From positions 87,399 through 151,398 of the forward strand of contig UBTA01000008.1 in the NCBI GenBank assembly GCA_900468065.1: a stretch of 64,000 nt of DNA, written 5' to 3'. The notes under the pieces were generated by a model. That model was not told the DNA's origin. It searched no databases and was given only the letters and a program-made list of their open reading frames with translations. Made by a program: the position numbers and the translations under genes. Positions 56,115 to 64,000 of the stretch are shown piece after piece (the first letter of the stretch is position 1; each line of letters starts with the position of its first letter). This DNA comes from Hyphomicrobiales bacterium (lineage in GTDB: Bacteria; Pseudomonadota; Alphaproteobacteria; Rhizobiales; Rhizobiaceae).

Positions 56115-57599
56115 ATGACGACCAAACTCTCGCTCGCCAATTTTACCGCCATCAAGGCGACCGCCGCGATCCCGGCCTATGAACGCTCGGCGCTCAAGGC
56201 TGGTATCGTCCATTTCGGTGTCGGCAATTTCCACCGTGCCCATCAGGCGATCTATCTCGACGACCTGTTCAATACCGGCAGCGATCACGACTGGGCGATC
56301 GTCGGGGCAGGGGTTCTGCCGTCTGATGAAGCGATGCGGGCGAAGCTTGAAGAGCAGAATTTCCTGACGACGGTGGTCGAGCAGGACAACAACAAGAGCG
56401 CGGCACGTGTCACCGCGCCGATGATCGACTATCTGCGGCCCGGCAATGCGGCAGCGACGATTGCCGTGCTCGCCGATCCGGCGATCCGCATCGTGTCGCT
56501 GACGATTACCGAGGGCGGCTATTTCATCGATCCGGCATCGGGCGTGTTCAATCCCAAACACCCGGCCATCGTCGCCGACAGCCAGAACCCAAGCGATCCG
56601 AAGACCGTGTTCGGCCTGATCATTGCCGGGTTGAAAGCCCGCAGGGACAAGGGCATCGTGCCGTTCACGGTGATGTCCTGCGACAACATCCCGGGGAATG
56701 GGGAGGTGACGCACGCCGCCGTTTCCGGTCTTGCACGCCTGTCTGATCCGGCGTTCGCCGAATGGATCGAGGCCAATGTGGCGTTTCCGAACGGCATGGT
56801 CGATCGTATCACACCGGCGACAGGCCCGCGCGAAGTCGGCATCGTTGCCGACGATTACGGTATTGACGACAACTGGCCGGTCTTCTGCGAGGAGTTCAAG
56901 CAGTGGGTGCTGGAGGATCATTTCCCCGCTGGCCGCCCGGCGCTTGAAAAGGTTGGTGTCCAGTTCGTGCCGGATGTCGGCCCTTACGAGCACATGAAGA
57001 TCCGCATCCTCAATGGTGGCCATGCGGCGATCGCCTATCCGGCAGCGCTTCTCGACATCCATTTCGTCCATCAGGCGATGGAGGACAAGACGGTCTGCGC
57101 CTTCCTGGCCAAGCTGGAAGAGGACGAGATCATCCCGGTCATCCCGCCGGTGCCGAACACCGATCTGAATGCCTATTTCAAGAAGGTTGAGTCGCGGCTC
57201 TTCAACCCGAAGATCGCCGACACCATTCCGCGCCTGGCGCAGGACGGTTCCAACCGGCAGCCGAAATTCATCCTGCCGACGACGGCCGACCGGCTGCGGC
57301 GTGGCGAGGATGTTGTCGGCCTGTCGCTGGTGTCGGCGCTCTGGTGCCGGTATTTTGCCGGGACCACCGATAGCGGTCGGGCGATCACCTTCAACGATGC
57401 CAGCGCTGACCGGCTTCATGCGGCGGCGATAAAAGCCAAGGATGATCCACAGGCCTTTCTTGCGCTTTCGGACATCTTCGGCGATGTTGCGCAATCAACG
57501 CTGTTCCAGAAACGGTTCGCACATGCGCTGCGCACACTCTGGGACAAGGGCACGCGGGCAACGCTGCAGCTCTATCTCGACGGAAAACTTGGAGAATGA
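56115..57599 (+). CDS. mtlK: Mannitol 2-dehydrogenase (polyol-specific long-chain dehydrogenase)
   Basis: A 494-residue dehydrogenase: N-terminal HFGVGNFHRAHQAIYLDDLF, VLPSDEAMRAKLEEQ and the catalytic Lys/Asn/His cluster KIRILNGGHAAIAYPA. It oxidises mannitol (and arabitol) to fructose (xylulose) with NAD. ATG 56115 has AAAGGA at proper distance; ATG 56109 would touch that site. Confidence 0.93.
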   Translation: MTTKLSLANFTAIKATAAIPAYERSALKAGIVHFGVGNFHRAHQAIYLDDLFNTGSDHDWAIVGAGVLPSDEAMRAKLEEQNFLTTVVEQDNNKSAARVTAPMIDYLRPGNAAATIAVLADPAIRIVSLTITEGGYFIDPASGVFNPKHPAIVADSQNPSDPKTVFGLIIAGLKARRDKGIVPFTVMSCDNIPGNGEVTHAAVSGLARLSDPAFAEWIEANVAFPNGMVDRITPATGPREVGIVADDYGIDDNWPVFCEEFKQWVLEDHFPAGRPALEKVGVQFVPDVGPYEHMKIRILNGGHAAIAYPAALLDIHFVHQAMEDKTVCAFLAKLEEDEIIPVIPPVPNTDLNAYFKKVESRLFNPKIADTIPRLAQDGSNRQPKFILPTTADRLRRGEDVVGLSLVSALWCRYFAGTTDSGRAITFNDASADRLHAAAIKAKDDPQAFLALSDIFGDVAQSTLFQKRFAHALRTLWDKGTRATLQLYLDGKLGE

Positions 57600-57680
57600 T
57601 GTTATGACGCCCCAGCCCTCGCGTTACACCGCGATCGCAGTTTGCGACCGCTTGGGCACGCAAGTGGCGGTCTGACGGAC

Positions 57681-58376
57681 ATGAATACGCATCCGCCAAA
57701 GCTGGTGATTTTCGATTGCGACGGGGTTCTGGTCGATAGTGAACCGTTGTCGCTCGACGTGCTGGTTCGCGTGCTGCGCAATGCGGGTGTCGACATGGAT
57801 GCCGAGGAGGCAACCGAGCGGTTCCTGGGCAAGAGCCTGCAGACCATGTCGGATATCCTGCATGAGGATTACGGTCTTGCAGTGGACGACCATTTTCTGG
57901 AGGAGATGCGCCTCGATCTCTACCAGCGGTTCCGTCAGGAATTGCAGCCGGTGGCCGGTATCGCTACGGCGCTTGATCAACTCGATCTTCCCAGATGCGT
58001 CGCCTCGTCAAGCCAGATGGAGCGTATCCGGCTTTCGTTGACTATCACCGGACTGATCGACAAGCTTGAGCCCTATCTGTTCAGTTCGAGCATGGTGAAG
58101 CACGGTAAACCGGCGCCCGATCTCTTCCTGCATGCCGCTGCCGAAATGGCGACGCCACCGGAAAACTGTATTGTCGTTGAAGATAGCCCTGCCGGGATCG
58201 AGGCGGCCAAAGCTGCGGGCATGCGGGTTTTTGCCTTCGCCGGTGCTTCGCATGCAAAGTCCGAGCGGCATCTGGAATCATTGCGGCGGCTTTCGCCTGA
58301 CGTGCTGTTTGACGACATGCGGGAATTGATCCATTTTGTCCGTCAAGAACAAAGGGATGGGAACGCAGGGCTCTGA
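57681..58376 (+). CDS. HAD-superfamily phosphatase (beta-phosphoglucomutase-like)
   Basis: A 231-residue HAD-IA protein: nucleophile motif VIFDCDGVLVDSEP (Asp12, Asp14), motif II CVASSSQ, motif III GKPAPDLFL with Lys and motif IV IVVEDSPAGIEAA. Likely a sugar-phosphate phosphatase. Conserved in smo operons next to the kinase. Its stop overlaps the kinase start by one base (TGATG). The ribosome site is poor. Confidence 0.87.
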   Translation: MNTHPPKLVIFDCDGVLVDSEPLSLDVLVRVLRNAGVDMDAEEATERFLGKSLQTMSDILHEDYGLAVDDHFLEEMRLDLYQRFRQELQPVAGIATALDQLDLPRCVASSSQMERIRLSLTITGLIDKLEPYLFSSSMVKHGKPAPDLFLHAAAEMATPPENCIVVEDSPAGIEAAKAAGMRVFAFAGASHAKSERHLESLRRLSPDVLFDDMRELIHFVRQEQRDGNAGL

Positions 58377-59956
58377 TGGCTGACTTGATTGTTGCTGTGG
58401 ATGTCGGAACCGGCAGCGCTCGCGCTGGCATTTTCGATAGGCATGGCAAGCAGCTGGCCCGCGCGGACTATCCGATCGCGATGAACCGGCCTGAGGAAAA
58501 TCACGCCGAGCATGATTCAGAGAATATCTGGTCTGCCGTCTGCATCGCCGTCAAGACGGCCCGTGCCAAGGCTGGGGTGCCTGCCGAAGCTATCGCCGCG
58601 ATCGGCTTCGATGCGACATGCTCGCTGGTCGTGCGGGACAAGGATGGCGCTCCTCTGTCCGTCAATCGCAAAGGCGATCCGCGCTGGGACACGATCGTCT
58701 GGCTCGATCATCGGGCGTTGAAACAGGCCGATTTCTGCACGGCCACCCGGCACCCGGTGCTTGATCATTCCGGCCGGGTCATGTCGCCTGAAATGGAAAT
58801 GCCGAAGCTCATGTGGCTGAAGCAGAATCTTCCGCAACAGTGGGAAAAGGCAGGATATTTCTTCGATCTGGCTGATTTCCTGTCCTGGCGGGCGGCCGGA
58901 AATGCGGCCCGTTCGCGTTGCACGCTGACGGCAAAGTGGAACTATCTGTCTCATAAGGAAAACGGCTGGCAGGATGAGTTTCTGCAAAGGATCGGGCTTG
59001 AGGATCTGCGCGAGCGCGGCGGGTTGCCGGCAAAGACGGTACCCGTCGGACAATCGGTTGGGCATTTGACGGCTGCGGCTGCAGCTGAACTCGGCCTGCT
59101 TGAAAGCTGCAGGGTGGCAACGGGACTTATTGACGCCTATGCTGGCGCGATTGGTGTGCTCGGGGAATTTGCGGGAGAGCCGGATAGGCTTGAGCGGCAG
59201 CTTGCCCTGATTGCCGGAACCTCCAGTTGCATCGTCGCCTTTTCCAAGGAAATGAAGCCGGGCTTCGGCATGTGGGGGCCTTATTTCGAGGCGGCTTTTC
59301 CGGATTGCTGGCTGATCGAGGGCGGGCAATCGGCAACCGGCGCGCTGCTTGATCATGTGGTGCGTAGCCACAGCGCCGGTGGCGAGCCGGATGCCGAGGT
59401 TCACGCGCGGATTGTTCTTCGCATCCAGGAACTGCGCGCAGCTTACGGCAGCGAGTTTGCAGCACGCCTGCACGTTCTGCCCGATTTTCATGGGAACCGT
59501 TCGCCGCTTGCCGATCCGCATGCGCTTGGTGTCATCAGCGGCCTGACGCTGGATAGCTCGTTCGATGCGCTCTGCCGTTTGTATTGGCGAACCTGCGTCG
59601 CGATAGCGCTCGGTATCCGCCACATTCTCGAAATGATGAAAGAGGCGGGCTACGACCTCGATACGCTGCATGTGACGGGCGGTCATGTCCGCAACGCGCT
59701 ACTGATGGAGCTTTATTCGGATGTAACGGGCTGCATGGTCGTTGTGCCAGAAACCAATGACGCTGTGCTGCTCGGAACCGCTATGGTCGCGTCGGTGGCA
59801 GGCGGTCTCTATCCGGACCTTGGAGCTGCAGGGCCGGCCATGTCTCCTGGCGGACATGCGCGTTATCCCAACCCCGGCCTGCGCGACGTTTACGATCGCG
59901 ATTACCGCAAGTTCCTCAGCCTTTGCCGGCATCGTGCCGAGTTGGATGCGCTCTGA
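58376..59956 (+). CDS. FGGY-family carbohydrate kinase (ribulokinase-like)
   Basis: A 526-residue two-domain sugar kinase: phosphate loop VAVDVGTGSARAGIFD, GFDATCSLVVRD, WLDHRAL, adenosine region IAGTSSCIVAF and HVTGGHVRNALLMELYSD. The pattern is closer to the D-ribulokinase/FGGY-pentulose kinase group than to XylB. It probably phosphorylates the ketose made by the polyol dehydrogenases (xylulose or ribulose); specificity is inference. Last gene of the smo block. Confidence 0.87.
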   Translation: MADLIVAVDVGTGSARAGIFDRHGKQLARADYPIAMNRPEENHAEHDSENIWSAVCIAVKTARAKAGVPAEAIAAIGFDATCSLVVRDKDGAPLSVNRKGDPRWDTIVWLDHRALKQADFCTATRHPVLDHSGRVMSPEMEMPKLMWLKQNLPQQWEKAGYFFDLADFLSWRAAGNAARSRCTLTAKWNYLSHKENGWQDEFLQRIGLEDLRERGGLPAKTVPVGQSVGHLTAAAAAELGLLESCRVATGLIDAYAGAIGVLGEFAGEPDRLERQLALIAGTSSCIVAFSKEMKPGFGMWGPYFEAAFPDCWLIEGGQSATGALLDHVVRSHSAGGEPDAEVHARIVLRIQELRAAYGSEFAARLHVLPDFHGNRSPLADPHALGVISGLTLDSSFDALCRLYWRTCVAIALGIRHILEMMKEAGYDLDTLHVTGGHVRNALLMELYSDVTGCMVVVPETNDAVLLGTAMVASVAGGLYPDLGAAGPAMSPGGHARYPNPGLRDVYDRDYRKFLSLCRHRAELDAL

Positions 59957-60123
59957 ACGTCAGCGTTTGGAGGCTGTCAAAAAAAATTGAAACCGCGCCG
60001 GAACTTTTTTCCGGCAGGCCCGTTTATCCGATGTCTGGATCGCCTTTGCATCGCCCCCAATGCAAAAGCCCCAACTACGATCCAGCATCCAACTCACACG
60101 CCCCCTCGGTGAGTTGCGAATAT

Positions 60124-60158
60124 CAGCCAGTGCCTCCCCCAGGCGCTGGCTGTTTTTT
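60124..60158 (+). terminator. Terminator of the smo operon
   Basis: A 12-bp stem CAGCCAGTGCCT / AGGCGCTGGCTG (one T-G pair) with a 5-base loop and six T residues. The 257-base gap also holds a smaller hairpin near 59996-60015 (GCCGGAA/TTCCGGC) followed on the minus strand by an A/T stretch that may end the kinase transcript. Confidence 0.88.
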
Positions 60159-60213
60159 GCGTGTCCCAAGATGTTGATGAGTACTCTCGCCCCCGCGTCG
60201 CCGGCGTTCGGGA

Positions 60214-61233
60214 TCATTTATCGATGCTAGGGAGGATTTCGTATTCCCGTGAGGGGATTGTCAGGTGATATTCTATCCGGTCGGGGGCCGTCAGATAGAT
60301 GGCCCTGCCGCCGATTGCCACCGGCACGACACGCTCAAGGACGGTGCGTGCAAAGGTATGCTCATCCGCCTCACGCGTCGTAGCTGCCGGCGGCAGATGT
60401 TCGATCCAGGCCAGTTCGATGGCGCTGCTGTCATCCAGAATCGTTTCGAAACAATCGATCGACAGGGAGTTTACACCCGCAGAAATCGCGCCGTAAGAGG
60501 CGGAATTTACGATGAGCTCATGAAGAGCCAGCCCGATGTGCAAGGTCGCATTCGGCGATAGATGCGCATTGATGCCCTTGATGGAAATCGGGGTTTCCGA
60601 GTCAGGCCAATAGGCACTGAACTGCCGTTCGGTCAGAGCAAACAGATAGGCGCCGCGCCAGCTGGAATCGGTGACGAGATCCTGGGAATAGGCGAGCGAT
60701 TGGATGCGGCCGCGGAATTTGGTGAGAAAATAGTCCAGGGATAAAGCCTGACGCGCGGTCTGTGTTGCAATCCCCTGAATAATGGCAAGCAGGTTCTTCG
60801 ACCGGTGGCTCAGTTCACGCAACAGGGTTTTCAGAATGCGTTCCCGATGGCGGCTCTCGGATATGTCGGTGAAGACGCTGAGAATGCCACTCATCGGCGG
60901 CGTGTCGATCCGCTCGATGTCTATCCTGTAGGTCAGGATGCCGGCGTCATGTGGCAGGTCGATCTCCGTCGACGCGGACGTATCATTTTCGGTTACTTCC
61001 CGCTTCAGATTGGCTAGCCGGGCACCATTTTCCGCACCAAAGACGTCTTCATCTGCCGCCGGTGCCGTTGCCAGCCGTTGCAACGCATCAGGCAGGTTCC
61101 CGGACAGTACAGTGTTGAGGTCATCCGATTGATAAAGATAGCCCAAGCCTGATTTCTTCAAAACCAGCTCCATCAGGACCAGGCTTATCTCCGGGCCGGT
61201 CGTGAAGGGGGCCGAACTGCCTGCATTGCCCAC
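60214..61233 (-). CDS. HWE-family sensor histidine kinase (PAS-like input)
   Basis: A 339-residue soluble kinase. The N-terminal 125 residues look PAS-like. The phosphoacceptor box is RELSHRSKNLLAIIQ (His143), the N-box LHELIVNSASYG (His238, Asn243), and a W-x-E (Trp276/Glu278) marks the HWE family. GTG 61233 has GGAAGG upstream; ATG 61173 is the alternative. It lies beside phyR; HWE/HisKA2 kinases often phosphorylate PhyR, so it is a candidate PhyR kinase (inference). Confidence 0.87.
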   Translation of the reverse strand: MGNAGSSAPFTTGPEISLVLMELVLKKSGLGYLYQSDDLNTVLSGNLPDALQRLATAPAADEDVFGAENGARLANLKREVTENDTSASTEIDLPHDAGILTYRIDIERIDTPPMSGILSVFTDISESRHRERILKTLLRELSHRSKNLLAIIQGIATQTARQALSLDYFLTKFRGRIQSLAYSQDLVTDSSWRGAYLFALTERQFSAYWPDSETPISIKGINAHLSPNATLHIGLALHELIVNSASYGAISAGVNSLSIDCFETILDDSSAIELAWIEHLPPAATTREADEHTFARTVLERVVPVAIGGRAIYLTAPDRIEYHLTIPSREYEILPSIDK

Positions 61234-61289
61234 GCGATGCGCCTTCCATTCTCTGCTCGGTTACTTGCCGCAGGTTCTGCGGCAACGAA

Positions 61290-61316
61290 AACACGCCCCC
61301 GTCCGTCCGGTGTTCC
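61290..61316 (-). promoter_or_regulatory. EcfG-like promoter upstream of the HWE kinase
   Basis: Minus strand GGAAC (61316-61312), 16-base spacer, CGTGTT (61295-61290). The -35 is consensus; the -10 matches CGTT at three of four positions. Tentative. Confidence 0.4.
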
Positions 61317-61429
61317 GAGCGGACAGGGCCGGGCATAGATATCGAGGTGCTTCGTTATGCGTGCGTTGCATCTTGCCTTCCGCGTCAACCGGCGAGACGG
61401 CTGATGCGGAAAGGCTGATGCAATGCACG

Positions 61430-62224
61430 TCAGGCCGCCGCCTTGGTGGATTCGTTGAAGAATAGCGCCTGGCTGATCAGCGCCTTGACCATATCCGGGT
61501 TAAACGGCTTGGTGACGAGGAACGTCGGTTCAGGCCGTTCACCGGTCAGAAGGCGTTCCGGGAATGCGGTGATGAAAATCACTGGAATGGCCGTGTTCTT
61601 CAAGATGTCGTTGACAGCGTCGATACCGGAGCTACCGTCGGCCAGCTGGATATCGGCAAGCACCATGCTTGGCCGCGTCGCGTTGAACAGGGCCACCGCC
61701 TCGTCACGGGTACGCGCAATGCCGGTGACCTTATGCCCGAGGCTCTCGACCATCTGTTCGATGTCGATCGCAATCAGCGGCTCGTCCTCGATGATCATAA
61801 TGTCGGTCGCGACCTGACGCGAAATTTCCTCGGAGGCCCGTTCAAGCAGCTGGTTCATACCGCTCTCGGTGATGCTCAAAACTTCGGCCGCCTCGCTGGT
61901 ACGGAAGCCTTCGACCGAAACGAGCAGAAACGCTTGCCGGGCGAGTGGTGAAACGGATGCGAGATTGATCGATGCCCGTTTTTCCCAGGCAAACGGCGAA
62001 ACTGGTTCCGGGATCAAGACAGAGGATGAGCCGAACAACTTGGTATACAGCTGAAAGAGAGCAACCCTGTCATTGCTTGCCTCAGGAAATATGGTGACAT
62101 CTGCAATCAGCGCTTCCAGAACGGCTGCGACATAGGCGTCGCCCGAAGTCTGCGATCCAGTCAATGCGCGGGAGTACCGGCGCAAATAGGGCAGAAACGG
62201 AGCGATCCGGGTGGAAAGTGACAT
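61430..62224 (-). CDS. phyR: General stress response regulator PhyR
   Basis: A 264-residue anti-anti-sigma protein. Residues 1-130 are an ECF sigma-like output domain (MSLSTRIAPFLPYLRRYSRA, ASVSPLARQAFLLVSVEGFR). Residues 140-255 are a receiver with Glu146/Asp147, phosphoacceptor Asp191 (MVLADIQLADG) and the FATGUY-type FITAFPERLLTGE with Lys239. Phosphorylated PhyR sequesters NepR and frees EcfG. Driven by a strong EcfG-type promoter. Confidence 0.96.
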   Translation of the reverse strand: MSLSTRIAPFLPYLRRYSRALTGSQTSGDAYVAAVLEALIADVTIFPEASNDRVALFQLYTKLFGSSSVLIPEPVSPFAWEKRASINLASVSPLARQAFLLVSVEGFRTSEAAEVLSITESGMNQLLERASEEISRQVATDIMIIEDEPLIAIDIEQMVESLGHKVTGIARTRDEAVALFNATRPSMVLADIQLADGSSGIDAVNDILKNTAIPVIFITAFPERLLTGERPEPTFLVTKPFNPDMVKALISQALFFNESTKAAA

Positions 62225-62270
62225 ATAATAACTCCCTCAATCTGGCCGTGGTTCTGGCCATGACAGACAA

Positions 62271-62297
62271 GAAACGCGACCTGAAAAAAAAGGTTCC
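62271..62297 (-). promoter_or_regulatory. EcfG-dependent promoter of phyR
   Basis: Minus strand GGAAC (62297-62293), 16-base spacer, CGTTT (62276-62272): a full match to the alphaproteobacterial general-stress promoter GGAAC-N16/17-CGTT, 47 bases before the phyR start. Confidence 0.85.
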
Positions 62298-62304
62298 TTC
62301 CGGC

Positions 62305-62330
62305 GGAACAAATTTTTTCCCGGCGCATTC
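62305..62330 (+). promoter_or_regulatory. EcfG-type promoter of nepR-ecfG
   Basis: GGAAC (62305-62309), 16-base spacer, CATTC (62326-62330). The -35 is consensus; the -10 has A in place of G. The two -35 elements (this and the phyR one) form GTTCC-N7-GGAAC back-to-back. Confidence 0.65.
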
Positions 62331-62366
62331 TATTGCCAGATGAACTGGTGAAGGTATTTTGACTTT

Positions 62367-62561
62367 ATGACCTACAAAACTGGGGCAGGGCGCGAGACGA
62401 CGATGTCTGCGCGTACCGACAATCCAAACGCGCAGATCGCTACAAAGCTCCGCGCGCTTTATCTTTCCGTTCAGGAAGAGGCTGTTCCGGACAGGTTCCT
62501 CGATCTGCTTGAGAAACTCGATGCAGTCGAGCGTCAATCGATGCCGGATGTGGCAGAATGA
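62367..62561 (+). CDS. nepR: Anti-sigma factor NepR
   Basis: A 64-residue NepR: core IATKLRALYLSVQEEAVPDR followed by FLDLLEKLDAVE, the two helices that clamp EcfG or PhyR. ATG 62403 is an alternative start. The stop overlaps the ecfG start by four bases (ATGA), the usual arrangement for an anti-sigma/sigma pair. Confidence 0.93.
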   Translation: MTYKTGAGRETTMSARTDNPNAQIATKLRALYLSVQEEAVPDRFLDLLEKLDAVERQSMPDVAE

Positions 62562-63124
62562 GTGGCGGAATGACGGAAGAAAAACCCAGTTTCAAGCGTG
62601 AAATGCTCGCAGCCCTTCCGAGCTTGCGCGCCTTTGCCATGTCGCTGATCGGCCGGCATGACCGCGCCGACGATTTGGTTCAAGATACCATCATGAAGGC
62701 GTGGGCCAAGCAGGACCACTTCGAGATGGGGACCAATATGAAGGCGTGGCTTTTCACGATCCTTCGCAACGAACTCTACAGCCAGATGCGCAAGCGCGGC
62801 CGCGAAGTGCAGGACAGCGATGGTTATTTCACCGAGTCGCTGGCCCAGCACCCGGCGCAATATGGATCGCTGGATCTTCAGGATTTCAAGCGTGCTCTCG
62901 AAACGCTGCCGCCGGATCAGCGTGAGGCCATCATTCTCGTCGGCGCTTCCGGGTTTTCCTATGAGGAAGCAGCGGAAATCTGCGGCTGCGCGCTCGGGAC
63001 GATCAAGAGCCGTGTCAACCGCGCCCGCCAGCGTCTTCAGGATATTCTTCAGGTGACGGGTGAAAACGAATATGGCCCGGACGCCACCTCGGCGCCGATC
63101 ACCTCCAGGGCATTCGTTTCTTGA
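62558..63124 (+). CDS. ecfG: General stress ECF sigma factor EcfG
   Basis: A 188-residue ECF sigma factor: region 2 (LIGRHDRADDLVQDTIMKAW, then MKAWLFTILRNELYSQMRKR) and region 4 (ETLPPDQREAIILVGASGFS, CALGTIKSRVNRARQRL). Held by NepR, released by PhyR-P under stress. ATG overlaps nepR. Confidence 0.95.
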   Translation: MSGGMTEEKPSFKREMLAALPSLRAFAMSLIGRHDRADDLVQDTIMKAWAKQDHFEMGTNMKAWLFTILRNELYSQMRKRGREVQDSDGYFTESLAQHPAQYGSLDLQDFKRALETLPPDQREAIILVGASGFSYEEAAEICGCALGTIKSRVNRARQRLQDILQVTGENEYGPDATSAPITSRAFVS

Positions 63125-63185
63125 CAGCGAATGCGCCGCTTTCCGGATGTCTTTTTTCTCAATATTCGGATGACGATCTTTGCGT

Positions 63186-63217
63186 GACGCAATCGTGACG
63201 AACGGCATGATTGCGTC
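63186..63217. repeat. Inverted repeat downstream of ecfG
   Basis: GACGCAATC (63186-63194) and GATTGCGTC (63209-63217) form a perfect 9-bp dyad with a 14-base loop. No T-run follows. It may be a terminator relic or an operator for the following sensor gene. Confidence 0.45.
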
Positions 63218-63309
63218 GCGCGCCACAATCGTGCAGACACTGGACGAGGGCGCTGCGGAGGATTGGCAAAGTCGGCACAAACGGCGCCTCCGGCTGGGTG
63301 TGGAAATTC

Positions 63310-64000
63310 ATGAACCAACCAAACGATGATCAGGTTGCGGTAACGACCGTCTTGACCTCCACCCAGAGACTCGAGGTCCTGAAGAACGTTATCCCAGATA
63401 TGGATAAACCGGACGCTGATTTTAGAAGCCTGGCGGAGATTGCTGCCGGTCTTTTCGACGCGCCGGTAGCGTTGATAAGTCTGATCGGTGCCACAGATCA
63501 GTGGTTCAAGGCTGCCGTCGGTACCGATGAGATGCAGGCGCCTGCCGCCGACTCGTTTTGCCTACACACGATCGCAGGACCTGCCGACGGTGCCTTGATC
63601 GTTGCGGATGCGGCGACCGATCCGCGTTTTTCCAGCCAGCCGCGTGTGGTTGCCGCGCCATTTCTACGATTCTATGCCGGTGTTCCGCTTCTCATCGACG
63701 ATCAGCCCGTGGGAACGATCTGCGTTTTCGATGTCAAGCCGCGTCAGGAAATGCAGCCGCAACTCATAGTTCAACTGCAACGATTGTCCCATGTCGCGTC
63801 TTCCTTGTTCAAATTGAAGCACGAAGCGCATCAACGGGCGTTGAAGGAAGCGGCACTGTCGCGCGAAGAGCAGCGGCACGCGATGGCGCTCGATGCTGCC
63901 AATGTCGGCAGTTGGCTGTGGGATATCCGCTCCGGCAATGTTTCCTGCAATGAACCGATGTTGCGCATGTTTGGCATGAGGCCGGGCAAAACTGTCCAGG
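63310..64000 (+). CDS. GAF/PAS sensor protein, probable histidine kinase (3' end outside window)
   Basis: An open frame from ATG 63310 to the window end, 230 residues. Residues about 20-165 form a GAF domain (LAEIAAGLFDAPVALISLIG, QWFKAAVGTDE, FYAGVPLLIDDQPVGTICVF); residues from about 190 begin a PAS domain (ALDAANVGSWLWDIRSGNVS). Proteins of this layout usually continue into an HWE-type kinase; that part is not visible. The ribosome site is weak. Its place next to ecfG suggests a stress-input sensor. Confidence 0.8.
   Translation, partial: MNQPNDDQVAVTTVLTSTQRLEVLKNVIPDMDKPDADFRSLAEIAAGLFDAPVALISLIGATDQWFKAAVGTDEMQAPAADSFCLHTIAGPADGALIVADAATDPRFSSQPRVVAAPFLRFYAGVPLLIDDQPVGTICVFDVKPRQEMQPQLIVQLQRLSHVASSLFKLKHEAHQRALKEAALSREEQRHAMALDAANVGSWLWDIRSGNVSCNEPMLRMFGMRPGKTVQ

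Noticed and set aside
55182-57494. 770-codon open frame antisense to smoK, smoS and mtlK
   Set aside because: Spans three well-identified genes on the other strand and reads as low-complexity Arg/Asp/Ile-rich sequence with no motif.

Overview
The window is high-GC, densely coded DNA typical of an alphaproteobacterium of the order Rhizobiales (Rhizobium/Agrobacterium/Sinorhizobium group). The call rests on gene content: a sarcosine oxidase locus, a Urt-urease cluster, a smo polyol operon, a CyaC-type adenylate cyclase, and a PhyR-NepR-EcfG general stress module. I see no transposase, phage, plasmid or CRISPR sequence and no rRNA or tRNA gene. It looks like ordinary chromosome specialised for scavenging nitrogen and carbon compounds.

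Layout. 1-4525: the end of a sarcosine oxidase operon (soxA 3' part, soxG) and a dimethylglycine/sarcosine dehydrogenase-like gene. 4834-10628: a liv-type branched-chain amino acid ABC operon with a small membrane protein gene before the binding protein, closed by a terminator. 10818-11792: a D-2-hydroxyacid dehydrogenase. 11793-16098: a response regulator and a large histidine kinase whose N-terminus is a whole NCS1 nucleobase-type permease, divergent from the urea genes. 16415-29956: urtABCDE, then ureD-A-B-C-E-F-G with four non-canonical genes interleaved. 30035-34541: an RND efflux pair. 34906-43511: a predicted pyrimidine ABC transporter, dihydropyrimidinase, carbamoyl amidohydrolase and a RutR-like repressor. 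43508-46809: a MASE1-GGDEF diguanylate cyclase and CyaC. 47076-49766: preA/preT. 49970-59956: smoC, smoEFGK, smoS, mtlK, a HAD phosphatase and an FGGY kinase. 60214-64000: an HWE kinase, phyR, nepR, ecfG and the start of a GAF/PAS sensor protein.

How it fits together. PreTA, the dihydropyrimidinase and the amidohydrolase make the complete reductive pyrimidine route (uracil to dihydrouracil to N-carbamoyl-beta-alanine to beta-alanine plus CO2 and ammonia). A strong RutR-type box lies between the rutR-like gene and the amidohydrolase gene, and a weaker one precedes preT. Urea made elsewhere or imported by UrtABCDE is split by urease. The permease-kinase and its LuxR-type regulator sit back-to-back with urtA, with a perfect 16-bp palindrome between them, so a two-component switch sensing a nucleobase- or ureide-like ligand is a reasonable hypothesis. 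The smo block imports and oxidises sorbitol/mannitol. The phyR/nepR-ecfG divergent region carries two back-to-back EcfG-type promoters.

Most noteworthy are the transporter-sensor kinase with its cysteine-rich module, the unusual passengers of the urease operon (DUF1272 zinc-ribbon, sialyltransferase-like GT29, DUF2459, peroxiredoxin), a mosaic palindromic repeat present at two loci, and the regulatory sites. All functional assignments come from reading the sequence and recalling families; no database search was run.
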